The notes under the pieces are model-generated. The model was not told the origin of the DNA. It was given only the letters and a program-made list of their open reading frames with translations, and did not search any database. Both the position numbers and the translations under genes were made by a program. This document shows positions 39,034 to 49,031 of a stretch of DNA of 64,000 nt, piece after piece; the first letter of the stretch is position 1; each line of letters begins with the position of its first letter. Source of the stretch: RPQJ01 sp963754535 (GTDB taxonomy: Bacteria; Pseudomonadota; Gammaproteobacteria; Steroidobacterales; Steroidobacteraceae). Location of the stretch: positions 42,117-106,116 of the forward strand of contig CAVWGG010000037.1 of assembly GCA_963754535.1 (NCBI GenBank), given 5' to 3'.

Positions 39034-41661
39034 ATGAATTACAGACTCGCATCTGCGGTAGCCGCTGTGCTCGCCGCCAGCCCGACTCAAGTCGTCTGGG
39101 CGCAGGCAGCGCCCAGTGGTGGACTCGAGGAAGTGGTCGTCACTGCGCAGCGCCGCGCTGAGAGCCTGCAGGACGTCCCGCTCTCGATCCAGGCCCTGAC
39201 CGGCGACACCCTCAAGGAACTGAAGGTCTCGACGATCGACGAGTTCGTCAAATTCCTTCCCAGCGTCTCCACCGCCAACCTCGGCCCCGGCCAGAGCAAC
39301 ATCTACATGCGCGGCCTGAGCGTCGGCGCATTCGGCACGCAGGGCACCGGTTCGGTCGGCCCCTGGCCGAACGTTGCGGTGTACTACGACGAGCAGTCGA
39401 CCCAGATCCCGGGCCGCAACCTCGACGTGTACGCGGCCGACCTCGAGCGCATCGAAGTGCTCGAAGGGCCCCAGGGCACCCTCTTCGGCGCCGGCGCCCA
39501 GGCAGGCGTGCTGCGTTACATCACGAACAAGCCGGACCTGAACAACACGACGTTCAACGTCTCCGCCGGATACGCCACGACGGCCCATGGCGACGACAGT
39601 TCGAACGTCGAAGCGACGATGAACCTGCCGATCATCGAGGGCAAGCTGGCCGCTCGCGTGGTGATCTACAACGACACTCGCGGCGGCTACATCGACAACG
39701 TCGAGAGCACCTTCACCCGTCGCGGCACGGACCTGGGCTTCGCCCGCCGTACGGGCGGCGTGGTGCCGGCCGATTCCGTGGTCATCAACAACTACGACAT
39801 CGCCAAGGACGACATCAACTCGGTCACGTACCAGGGCATTCGCGCCGGCCTGAAGTGGCAGATCAACGACGACTGGGATGCGTTGCTCACGCAGACCTTC
39901 CAGTCGATCGACGCCGACGGCGTGTTCTACCAGATGCCGAACGGCTCCGAAGAGCAGAAGTTGAAGGACCTGCAGGTCACGCTGTTCAATAACAGCTACG
40001 TCAGTGACGAGTTCTCGAATACCGCCTTGACGATCACCGGCAAGGTCGGCACGCACGACCTCGTGTACAGCGGCGCATACCTGACCCGCACGGCCGAACA
40101 GGTTGGCGACTACACGAACTACGCGCGCGGCGTCTGGGGCTCCTACTACCAGTGCACCGGCTTCTCCGGGGCCTCGGTGGACAAGTGCTACACGCCCTCG
40201 AGCGTGTGGTTCGACGTCTCCGACAACACCAACATGAGCCACGAGATTCGCCTGAGCAGCCCGACCGACCAGCGCCTGCGCTACATCGGCGGCCTGTTCT
40301 ACGAAAAGCGCGAGCTCAACGGCCAGACGGACTGGCAGTACAAGTCGGTGCCGGAATGCCCGGATACGGGCGTCTCGACTGGCAGCTGCTTCCTGTACCT
40401 CGATCCGGGCGCTGCACCGAAGTTCCAGTCGGCCACGGGTGACATGAACAACCCGAACCGCCGCAATGCGCGCGTGGGTTTCTTCAATGACTTCCAGCGT
40501 GAATACACGCAGTTCGCTGCGTTCGCGTCGGTCGACTTCGACATCCTCGAGAACCTGACATTGACCCTCGGCACGCGCTATTACGACATCGAGAACTCGA
40601 TGAAGGGCGCGAACATGGGCAGCTTCTACTGCAAGGTCTACGGCTCGGGCGAGACCGGCCCCTGCACCGGCGCACTGTATGGCTATGGCGACACGCTCGC
40701 ACCCTACGGCACCAACGTCACCGAGCAGGACGACAACAACAACCAGAGCGATGGTTTCCGCAGCCGCGCCAACCTCACCTGGCGCGTCAACAGCGACGTG
40801 CTGCTGTACACGACGTGGTCCGAAGGCTACCGCCCGGGCGGCTTCAACCGCGGCTCCGGCTGCGGCCTGCCGCCACCCAAGCAACAACTACCAGCAGTGG
40901 TGCATGCCGACGTCCTACGACTCGGATGACCTGACCAACCTGGAAGCAGGCTGGAAGACGACGCTGTGGAACGGCCGCCTGCAGTTCAACGGCGCGATCT
41001 ACCAGGAAAAGTGGGAGAACGTGCAGTCGAGCATCTTCGCGCCGCAACTGGGCTTCCCGAACCTGACGGCAACCGTCAACGGTCCGGAATACGAAGTGAA
41101 CGGCATCGAGATGAGCGTCGTGGTCGCGCCGATGGATGGCCTCACGATCCAGGCCGCTGGCTCGTACAACAAGGGCGAACTGCAGAATTCGCCGCAGTTC
41201 ATCAGCAACAACCCGGGCAGCCCGACGTTCGGCGACCCGATCACCGAGTCCTGCCTGATCTTCTCGGGCGGCACCTGCACGCTCGTGGTGCCGGTGGTGG
41301 ACGTGTTCGGCAAGCCGGGCACGGAGCTGGCGAACTCGCCCGAACTGCAGTGGAACATCCGCGCCCGCTACGAGTGGGGCATGGGTGACTACGTGCCGTT
41401 CGTATCCGCTGCGATCCAGCACCAGGACGAGTCGTTCTCGACCGCAGCCGAGGTGAGCCGCGAGACGATGCCGTCGTGGACCACCATGGACGCGTCAGTC
41501 GGCGTCAGCAAGGACGACTGGATGGCCGAGCTGTACGTGGTGAACCTGACCGACGAGAACAAGAGCCTGTTCACGTCGAACTCGCAGTTCATCCAGGTCA
41601 GGTCCCGATGCGTCCCCGGACCATCGGGGTACGCTTCGGGTATAGCTTCGGCGGCAAGTAA
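39034..41661 (+). CDS. TonB-dependent receptor 1, two frameshifts
   Basis: An outer-membrane active transporter of about 875 residues. From ATG 39034 a signal peptide (MNYRLASAVAAVLAASP to VWAQ) is followed by the TonB box/plug region LEEVVVTAQRRAESLQDVPL, IYMRGLSVGAFGTQGTGSVG and RIEVLEGPQGTLFGAGAQAG. The barrel includes LRYIGGLFYEKRELNG, LTLTLGTRYYDIENSM and VLLYTTWSEGYRPGGFNRGS. Frames change near 40880 (after GSGCGLPPP) and near 41598, and the protein ends GVRFGYSFGGK. The match is continuous across both breaks. A perfect terminator follows. The ligand is unknown; a TPR-sulfotransferase gene comes next, a common partner of such receptors in marine proteobacteria. Confidence 0.85.
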
Positions 41662-41674
41662 CCGTCGACAGGCA

Positions 41675-41709
41675 ACGGGCCGGCAGGGCAACCTGCCGGC
41701 CCGTTTTCT
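41675..41709 (+). terminator. Intrinsic terminator after TonB receptor
   Basis: A perfect 13-base stem (acgggccggcagg at 41675-41687 pairing with 41692-41704) with a four-base loop, followed by a T-rich run (ttttctt). It lies 13 bases after the receptor stop and before the sulfotransferase start, so the receptor message probably ends here, at least in part. Confidence 0.88.
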
Positions 41710-41739
41710 TTGGCGCACGAATTCATTCATGATTTCCTG

Positions 41740-43742
41740 ATGGAACCTGCAGCAACCCCCGCCTCCCCCGCCGTCGACCTCGCCGTCGAGCTCCCCCGCC
41801 TGCAGAAGCTCATTGAGTCGGGACGGCCAGCAGAAGCGGAAGCGGCCGCGTATCAGCTGCTGGCCGCGATTCCCGGCCAGCGCGACCTGCTGTACCTGCA
41901 TGCGGTTGCCCTGCGCTTGCAGCAGAAAATTCCCGCTGCGCTAGCTGCACTCGTCGCGCTGGAAGAGGCCTATCCAACGTACCCGCGGTTGTTCCAGGAG
42001 CGCGGCCACTGCTACGTCGCCCAGCGCAACGCACCGGACGCGATCAAGGCGTTCGAGCGCGCCGTCGAACTGAATCCTGCCCTGCCGGCCAGCTGGCGGA
42101 TGCTGCAGTCGCTCTACGGCATGGTAGGCCGTCCCGAGGACGCGGCCATCGCCGGCCAGCACGTCAAGAAGATGAGCGAACTTGCCGTCGAGGTCGTGAC
42201 TGCGCGCAGCATGCTTTCGGACGGCAACCTGCGCGAAGCCGAGGACCTGATCCGCGGCTATCTCAAGCGGGCGCCGAAGGACATCGAGGCCCTGCGCGTG
42301 CTCGCACTGATCGCGCACCAGAACGAATTCTCGAAGGACGCGGTCGTGCTGCTCGAGGCGGTCCTGGCGGTGGCGCCCGACTACCACCCGGCCCGCCACG
42401 ACTACGTGCTGGCGCTGATCGCCCTGCACCGACACAAGGAAGCGCGCGAGCAGATCGACCTGCTGATCAAGGCTGAGCCGAACCGCATCACGAACCGCAC
42501 GACGCTGGCCAGCATCCTGGTCGGCCAGGGCGACACCGATGCCGCCATTGCGCTCTATCGCGAATTGATAGCGCAGATTCCCACCGACCCGGAGCTGTCA
42601 CCTTTCGCTCGGCCACGCGCTCAAGACCCAGGGCTTGCGCAGCGATGCCGAGAATGCCTACCGCGAGGCAGCCCGCTTGCGCCCCAGCTTCGGCGACGCC
42701 TACTGGAGCCTCGCCAACCTCAAGACCTATCGCTTCTCCGACGCCGAACTCGCGACGATGCGCGAGCAAGTCGATGCACGCCGCACACCGAACGAGGACC
42801 GCATCCATCTCTGTTTCGCACTGGGAAAGGCACTGGAGGATCGCGGCGACTACCCGGAGTCTTTCAAGTTCTACGCGCGCGGCAACGCACTGCACCGGAT
42901 GGGCAGCAGCTATCAGCCCGAGCTGATCGAACGCACGGCGCAACAGCAGATCGAGCTCTGCACGCCGGAATTCTTCGCGACCGCGCCGCGGCTACGGCTG
43001 TAACGATCCTGCGCCGATCTTCATCGTGGGCCTGCCACGCGCCGGATCGACGCTGCTCGAGCAGATCCTGGCCTCGCACTCGCAGGTCGAAGGCACGATG
43101 GAACTGGCGGACATTCCGCGCCTGGTCAGCACGCTCGACCTGCACCCGGGGGGCGCGCGCTTCCCCGGCATCCTGGAGGGCCTGACGGCCGACGACTACC
43201 GCCGCTTCGGCGAGGCCTACATCAACGACACGAAACATTACCGGGTCGAAGGCCGGCCGTTCTTCATCGACAAGATGCCGAACAATTTCCGCTACGTCGG
43301 CTTGCTCCACCTCATGCTGCCGAACGCGAAGATCATCGACGCGCGACGCGATCCAATGGCTTGCTGCTTCAGCAACTTCAAGCAGCTGTTCGCCTCCGGC
43401 CAGCAGTTCACCTACGGTCTCGAGGACATCGGCCGCTATTACCGCACCTATGTCCGCCTGATGGAGCACTGGAATGCGGTGCTCCCCGGCCGCGTTCTCC
43501 GCGTACGGCACGAAGACGTCATCGACGACCTCGAAGGCAGCGTGCGCAGGATCCTCGACTATTGCGGTCTCGGGTTCGAGCCCGCCTGCGTCGAATTCCA
43601 CAAGAACGAGCGCCGGGTGCACACGGCCAGCTCCGAACAGGTTCGCCGCCCGATCAACCGCGAGGGTGTCGACCAGTGGCGGAACTACGAGCCGTGGCTC
43701 GGCGAGTTGCGGGCGACGCTCGGCTCGCTCGCGGAGCGCTGA
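41740..43742 (+). CDS. TPR-repeat sulfotransferase family protein, two frameshifts
   Basis: A protein of about 667 residues. The N-terminal half consists of tetratricopeptide repeats (AIKAFERAVELNPALPASWR, AEDLIRGYLKRAPKDIEALR, AENAYREAARLRPSFGDAYW). The C-terminal part is a PAPS-dependent sulfotransferase fold: the 5'-phosphosulfate loop GLPRAGSTLLEQILASHSQ, PNNFRYVGLLHLMLPNAKII and DARRDPMACCFSNFKQLFAS. Breaks occur at about 42600 and about 43000; the reconstructed joins (LSLGHALKTQGLRSDA and PIFIVGLPRAG) restore family sequence exactly. ATG 41740 is preferred to the TTG at 41710. Such proteins often lie beside TonB-dependent receptors, but their substrate is not established. It is probably cytoplasmic, as no signal peptide is seen. 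Confidence 0.82.
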
Positions 43743-43821
43743 TTTTGCCTTCCTCCCCTTCCTGTCCTGCCTGCCCTTCCTGTCCTTCCTTCCCCCTTCT
43801 TCCCCACGTGAGGCGATGACC

Positions 43822-45145
43822 ATGCGCACTGGATTCCGGGCGGCTGCTGCCGTCGTCGCTCTCACCGCCGCAATGACCGCTTCGGCGGCGAGTCCATGGC
43901 CCTTGCCCACGACGACTCCAGCGGCAGTCGGCTTGTCGGCCGCGCGTCTCGAGGCAATGACCGGATTCTTTCGCGGCGAGGTGGCGAAGAACAACGCCGC
44001 CGGCTACGTGCTGCTGGTCGCGCGTGACGGCAGGCTCGCGTATTCGTCCGCCATCGGCCTGCGCAACCGCGAACAGCAACTGCCGATGACGATCGACACG
44101 CGCTTCCGCATTGCCAGCATGACCAAGCCGGTCACGTCGGTGGGCGTGTTGATGCTCTACGAAGAAGGCCGCCTGCACCTGGACGATCCGGTGTCGCGTT
44201 TCCTGCCCGAATTCGCCAGTGCACGCGTCTACACCGGCAAGGACGCCAGCGGCGCCGCGACGACCGTGCCGGCTGCGCAACCCATCACGATCCGTCACCT
44301 GCTGACGCACACGAGCGGCCTGGGATATGGCGCCGGGTTCGACCGTTCCTCCGACCTGGCGAAGATCTGGGGCAGCCTCGACCTCTCCACTCCGGGCACG
44401 CTCGCCGACAAGGTTCGCGCGATCGCCGGACTGCCGCTGTACTTCAATCCCGGCGAGCAATGGCGCTACAGCTATGCCGACGACGTGCTGGGCCGTGTCA
44501 TCGAAGTGATCTCGGGCATGCCCTTCGAGACAGTTCCTGCGCAACCGACTGTTCGAGCCGCTCGGCATGCGCCACACGGACTTCTGGATGGACGAGGCCG
44601 ATGAAGGGCAACTCGCACAGGTCTACATGGCGGACGGCAAGGGGGGGCTGACGCCGTTTGCAGCGAAGTTCATCGGTTCGCCGCACGACCGCGGTCGCTG
44701 GCCCTCCGGTGGCGGTGGCCTGATTTCGACGGCCGGTGACTACCTGCGCTTCGCGCAGATGCTGGCGAACGGCGGCAGCTTCGAAGGCCGGCAGTACCTC
44801 TCACCCGTCACGGTTAAGCTGATGACGTCGAACCAGGTGCCGCCGGATGCGCTGGCGAAGTACTTCGGCCCGAACTCGCTCGGCCTCGGCTACGGCCTGG
44901 GGGTGGCTCCAGTCATCGATGCCAGCGTGGCGTGGCAGGCTGGCCTGAACGGGGATTACTCGTGGGGCGGGGCCCTAGACACGCACTGGATCGCAAGCCC
45001 GCAGAGTGGCCTGGTCGCCGTGTTGCTGACGCAGATGAGCCCGCTCGGAGGCACCGAGCCGCGACGCACCTACATCGACTTCCGCAACCTGCTGTACGGC
45101 ACGGTGACGACGCTGGAGCCAGTCAAGGCACCCGCCAGGCGTTGA
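43822..45145 (+). CDS. Serine hydrolase, beta-lactamase/penicillin-binding family, one frameshift
   Basis: A periplasmic serine hydrolase of about 440 residues (beta-lactamase class C / EstB fold). From ATG 43822, with GTGAGG eight bases upstream, a signal peptide (MRTGFRAAAAVVALTAAMTASAA) precedes the mature protein. The catalytic S-x-x-K motif is SMTK (Ser99, Lys102), the second motif is YSYAD in GEQWRYSYADDVLGRVIEVI, and PITIRHLLTHTSGLGYG is a family landmark. The frame changes near 44530 and continues NRLFEPLGMRHTDFWMD through RWPSGGGGLISTAGDYLRFA to the stop. Such proteins are esterases, transesterases or peptidases; the substrate here is unknown. The end faces an MFS gene, with a hairpin across the stop codon. 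Confidence 0.82.
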
Positions 45146-45155
45146 GGCCTGGCGG
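45132..45155. terminator. Hairpin at convergent gene ends
   Basis: Perfect nine-base arms ccgccaggc (45132-45140) and gcctggcgg (45147-45155) with a six-base loop that contains the serine-hydrolase stop codon. It faces the end of the leftward MFS gene at 45172. There is no T-run on either strand, so termination is only possible. Confidence 0.4.
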
Positions 45156-45171
45156 AGCCCTGCAGCGCTCG

Positions 45172-46490
45172 TTACGCGGGGCGGATACCCGTCGCGCGCT
45201 CCTCGTCCTGGACGATGCGCTTGGCGCGAGCGGAAATAGTGCCAGGTGGCCCAGGCGCCCACGGGCACCAGGCACAGCATGGCGAGCCGCAGTGACTCGC
45301 CGTTCGCGACGTGGTTCGGAGCGAACGCGTCGCTCAGGAAACCCACCAGCTGCGGGGCGACGATCAGGTTGCCGACGTTCGCCACGAAGAGCGTGGCGGC
45401 GCAGAACTGCGCTCGCATGCGCGGCTCACACAGGTTGTTGAGCAGGCCGAAGCACGGCCCGATGTAGAAGTAGATCGCCGGGATGAAGAGCCAGAACAGC
45501 CCCCTCGCCAGTTCGAGCGAGTGCGTCCAGTAGATGACGCCGGACACGAGTGTTGCGATACCGACGCCCCAGCCCATCATGCGCACGATCTTGCGCGGAT
45601 CCTTCATCGAAGGCTGCGCCAGCCACCAACTCGTGGCGAGGGTTGCCAGGCCGCCGCCGATCAGATGGACTGGGCCAAGGATCGACCCCGCCGCGCCGGG
45701 CGTCAGCCCGAAATTGCGGATCAGGTAGGTCGGCGTCCACCACATCAGGCCCCAGCCCCACAACGCAGTGAGCGCGCTGGCCGCCATGACGTGCACGGCG
45801 GAGCGCTGCGTCCACAGGAAACGCATGCTCTCCGGGAATGACGCGCCTTTGTCGTCGCCACCCTTCTTGTCGAGCTGGCCCCGGCGCGGTTCCCGCACCG
45901 TGAAGAAGATCAGTAGACCCACGATCACGCCCGGGATGCCGAGCACCAGGAACACCGTGCGCCAGTTGTAATGATCGTTGACGATGCCGGCGATGTCCGC
46001 GCCGATCCACGCGCCGATGGGTGCACCGAGCGAGAAGACGGTCAGGGCCATCGGGCGCTTCGACTGCGGAAAATAGTCCGAGATGATGGAGTTGGCGCCC
46101 GGCGTGCCGCCGGCCTCGCCCGATGCCGACGCCGATTCGAGACAGCAGCAACTGGATGTAGTTTTTCGACAGCCCGCAGAACGCCGTCATGACCGACCAG
46201 GCGATGAGGCACGCCGCAATGATGTTGCGCCGGTTGCCGCGGTCGATGAGCCAGGAGATAGGAAAGCCGAGGACGACGTAGAACAGGGCCAGTGACACGC
46301 CGGTGAGGAAGGCGATGCCGGAATCGGTCAGCTGCAGTTCGAGTCGTATCGGTTCGAGGACGGTCGAAATCACGTAGCGGTCGGCGATGCTGAGCGTGTA
46401 GACGAGCACCATCATGAGCAGCACATACCAGCGCTGCATCGTCGTGCCCACTCCGCCATCTGCCGCTTCCGGCCGTACTGCTGCCACCAT
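45172..46490 (-). CDS. MFS transporter, two frameshifts
   Basis: A twelve-helix major facilitator superfamily carrier of about 440 residues. The N-terminal part has RWYVLLMMVLVYTLSIADRY, then LGFPISWLIDRGNRRN (the loop 2-3 motif) and LLLSRIGVGIG. The frame changes near 46130 and the protein continues ALTVFSLGAPIGAWIGADIA, GLMWWTPTYLIRNFGLTPGA and GPCFGLLNNLCEPRMRAQFC. A second change near 45225 gives the natural end KRIVQDEERATGIRPA at a TAA at 45172. Start ATG 46490 is supported by a GGGGGAG about nine bases upstream. The pattern is that of spinster/hexuronate-like carriers; no substrate can be named. It is divergent from the HIBADH-like gene. Confidence 0.8.
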
Positions 46491-46784
46491 CTGGACTTCT
46501 CCCCCGAGCGTGACGCGGATGACCCACCGGTCTGCGCCGGTTGGCTGGACCCGAAGGGTCCGTGCGATGTACCCGTCTTGTACTGAAATTCAGCGGTTGT
46601 TGCCAGTCACTTCGACGCGCAGTCGCCAAACCCGCGCTGCCAAGAATCCTTTCGTGTCCGCTGATATTTTTTGCTTGTTCGGCCCGAGTCCGTGCCAGTA
46701 GCCTCCTCCGCACGAATGCCGGCCAGGCTGCCCGTACCGCGGGCACGGAACGCCGTCGTGGCAGGAACGCCAGGGGATCAGCGA
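46491..46784. promoter_or_regulatory. Divergent promoter region with palindromes
   Basis: About 290 bases between a leftward MFS gene and a rightward dehydrogenase. It holds a hairpin ggacccgaagggtcc near 46550 and a perfect 11-base palindrome ctgaaattcag at 46583-46593, and an AT-rich run (gctgatattttttgcttg) near 46660 that could be part of the rightward promoter. AGGGG precedes the GTG start at 46785. The palindrome is a candidate operator, without proof. Confidence 0.4.
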
Positions 46785-47757
46785 GTGAGCAAGAACAATC
46801 GTATCGGCTTCATCGGACTCGGCAACGTGGGAGCGTCGCTGGCCGGTAACCTCCTGCGCCACGGCGTGGACCTCACGGTGCGCGACCTCAACGAGGACGC
46901 TGTCGCCGAGTTCGTCGCCAAGGGTGCCAGGAGCGCCGACTCGCCACGCGCGATGGCGGAGGCCTGCGACATCATCATCACCTGCCTGCCTTCGCCTGCG
47001 ATCTCTGCGCAGGTCGTCGAGGGTCCGGATGGCATTCTCGAGGGCCTCAGTCCAGGCAAGCTCTGGCTCGAGATGAGCACGACCGACTCGGCCGAGATCA
47101 AGCGGCTCGCGCCCAAGGTCGAAGCGAAAGGCGCCACCGCCATGGACTGCCCGGTGTCGGGCGGCTGCCATCGTGCCGCCACCGGCAACATCTCGATCTT
47201 CGCTGGCGGCTCGCGCGCAGCGTTCGAACGTGCCCTGCCGGTGCTCTCGATCCTGGGCCACCAGATCCTGCACACGGGCGAGATCGGCTCGGCCTCGATG
47301 CTTAAGGTGATGACGAACTACCTGTGCACCGTGCACCTGGTGGCGCTCGCCGAGGCGCTCACGACCTGCAAGGCCATGGGGCATGGACATGAACACCACC
47401 TACGAGGCCATCCGCATCTCGTCGGGTAACTCGTTCGTGCACGAGACGGAATCGCAGGTGATCCTGAACGGCAGCCGCGACATCGGCTTCACCATGGACC
47501 TCGTCATCAAGGACGTCGGCCTGTTCGACCAGCTCGCGATCGACCACAAGGTGCCGCTCGAACTGTCGCCGCTGATCGTGAAGATCTTCAAGGACGCAGC
47601 CGACAAGTACGGCCCGCGCGAGAATTCGCCGAACATCATCCGGCGCTACGAAGAGCCGTGCGGCTTCAAGGTGCTGGGCACGGGCTTCCCGGCGACGATG
47701 GTCGACGACCTGCCGAAGGTGCCCGGTTTCGAAGTCGTGCCGAGAAACAGGGGATAG
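46785..47757 (+). CDS. NAD(P)-dependent beta-hydroxyacid dehydrogenase (3-hydroxyisobutyrate dehydrogenase family), one frameshift
   Basis: A beta-hydroxyacid dehydrogenase of about 323 residues. The cofactor motif is GFIGLGNVGASLAGNLLRHG, the substrate-binding segment is DCPVSGGCHRAATGNISIFA, and the catalytic Lys region is SASMLKVMTNYLCTVHLVAL. The frame breaks near 47378, after ALTTCKAMG, and resumes DMNTTYEAIRISSGNSFVHE. The continuous family match argues for a base error. GTG 46785 is chosen for an AGGGG about nine bases upstream and the immediate Rossmann motif. Family members act on 3-hydroxyisobutyrate, tartronate semialdehyde, glyoxylate or similar; which one applies here is unknown. 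The stop codon lies inside the first arm of a G-rich inverted repeat. Confidence 0.83.
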
Positions 47758-47850
47758 GGGTTAGGGGTTAGGGGTTAGTCGGAGGTGCAGCTGAACGGGA
47801 TGCCGCAGATGCTCCTCTGACTAACCCCTAACCCCTAACCCCTATCCCCT
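47749..47850. repeat. Telomere-like, G-quadruplex-capable inverted repeat at convergent gene ends
   Basis: Two 37-base arms (47749-47785 and 47814-47850) pair with one mismatch around a 28-base loop. Each arm carries four GGGG runs separated by three-base spacers (ATA, TTA, TTA). On the plus strand the runs are at 47750, 47757, 47764 and 47771; on the minus strand they mirror 47825-47849. The stop codon of the dehydrogenase (TAG, 47755-47757) and that of purU (47849-47851) lie in or at the arms. It can act as a bidirectional terminator, and each arm fits an intramolecular G-quadruplex. Confidence 0.85.
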
Positions 47851-48718
47851 ATCTGAAGATCACCGTCCGGTTGCCATTGAGGAACACGCGGTGCTCGGTC
47901 GCGAGCCGCACCGCGCGTGACAACGCCCGACGTTCGGAATCGCGCCCCGCCGCCACCAGCATCTCCGGCGTGTGGGAATGATCCACGTGCTCGACGATCT
48001 GCTCGATGATCGGGCCTTCGTCGAGGTCCGCCGTGACGAAGTGCGCCGTCGCACCAATCACCTTCACGCCCCGGTCGTAGGCCTGGTGATAAGGCTTGGC
48101 GCCCTTGAAACCCGGCAGGAACGAATGGTGGATGTTGATCGCGCGGCCGCGCAGCTTGCCGCACAGGTCGTCCGAGAGAATCTGCATGTAGCGCGCCAGC
48201 ACCACCAGGTCCGTCCGGGTCGAATCGATGAGCTCGATCAGCTTGCGTTCCTGCTCCGGCTTCGTCTGCGCCGTCACCGGCAGATGGAAGAACGGGATGC
48301 GGTTGTGGGCGGCCACCGGCTGCAGCGTGACGTGGTTCGACACGATGGCGGTGATGTCCATCGCCAGTTCGCCGATGCGGTGGCGATAGAGCAGGTCTTC
48401 GAGGCAGTGGTCGTAGTTCGAGACCATGATCAGGACGCGCGCACGGTCGCGCGAGTCGTGGATGTTCCACTCCATCTGCTCGGCGTCGGCCACTTCCTGG
48501 AATTGCTTGCGCAGGTCCCCGAGGTCGACCTTCTCGCCCCGCACTGCGCAGAAGGTGATGCGCACGAAAAACCGTTGCGAGATCGTGTCGTCGAACTGCT
48601 GCATTTCGACGATGTAGAAGCGCCGCGAGGCGAGGAACGTGGTCACCCGCGCCGTCGTGCCCATGCGGCTTGCGCAGGTGGCAGTCAGCACGAAGGGGTG
48701 TTCGGTGTCGAAACTCAT
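47849..48718 (-). CDS. purU: Formyltetrahydrofolate deformylase
   Basis: PurU hydrolyses 10-formyl-THF to THF and formate. The 289-residue protein from ATG 48718 has an N-terminal ACT-like domain (FVLTATCASRMGTTARVTTF, RFFVRITFCAVRGEKVDLG) and a C-terminal formyltransferase-type domain with VLARYMQILSDDLCGKLRG, NIHHSFLPGFKGAKPYHQA and VIGATAHFVTADLDEGPIIE, which hold the catalytic Asn-His-Asp triad. The frame is open for a further 73 codons upstream, but that part lacks similarity to the family, so the shorter start is used. In this window it links FolD to formate dehydrogenase, freeing THF for more demethylation. The 3' end lies in the G-rich inverted repeat. Confidence 0.94.
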   Translation of the reverse strand: MSFDTEHPFVLTATCASRMGTTARVTTFLASRRFYIVEMQQFDDTISQRFFVRITFCAVRGEKVDLGDLRKQFQEVADAEQMEWNIHDSRDRARVLIMVSNYDHCLEDLLYRHRIGELAMDITAIVSNHVTLQPVAAHNRIPFFHLPVTAQTKPEQERKLIELIDSTRTDLVVLARYMQILSDDLCGKLRGRAINIHHSFLPGFKGAKPYHQAYDRGVKVIGATAHFVTADLDEGPIIEQIVEHVDHSHTPEMLVAAGRDSERRALSRAVRLATEHRVFLNGNRTVIFR

Positions 48719-49031
48719 GCAGTTCTCCGCGGCCAGGTCGGGTTCGGTGTGTGCCCGGGGGGCGGAGATTGTCAGAATGCGACGATGTCGCGCAAGCGTG
48801 ATCCGCGGCACGGACAGGGTCTTCGTGAGAGGGATCACGCCGGGCGGTAGAAAGCATGGACCTAGCGAAAAAATAGATTCAACCGAGCACTCGCGTGCAC
48901 CGGTCGCACCCGCCGGGTCACGCTCTTTACACCGCACGGCAAATGTCGCATCGTGACAAGCCTATGTCGCCGCAGCATCACCGGGAGTGGCCCGTGATGC
49001 ATAGAATCGGCGCAGTACCGGGGAGACAGCG
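48719..49031. promoter_or_regulatory. Divergent intergenic region, purU / corrinoid operon
   Basis: About 310 bases without a gene. It must hold promoters for purU (leftward) and the corrinoid-protein operon (rightward). An AT-rich patch, gcgaaaaaatagattcaacc, lies near 48870, and gtgatgcatagaatcgg about 35 bases before the operon start could be a -10 region. A GGGGAG lies just upstream of ATG 49032. No cobalamin riboswitch signature (B12 box with its upstream elements) could be recognised. Confidence 0.4.

Noticed and set aside
39034..41661. TonB receptor 1 as a true pseudogene
   Set aside because: Both breaks are single-base shifts with continuous family match on each side and an intact C-terminus; the general error level of the window explains them better.
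47749..47850. CRISPR or satellite array
   Set aside because: The short TTAGGGG units are contiguous and few, without spacers, and form a single inverted repeat.
48719..49031. Cobalamin riboswitch upstream of the corrinoid operon
   Set aside because: The B12 box and its conserved upstream elements could not be found; the region is a plain divergent promoter gap as far as can be seen.
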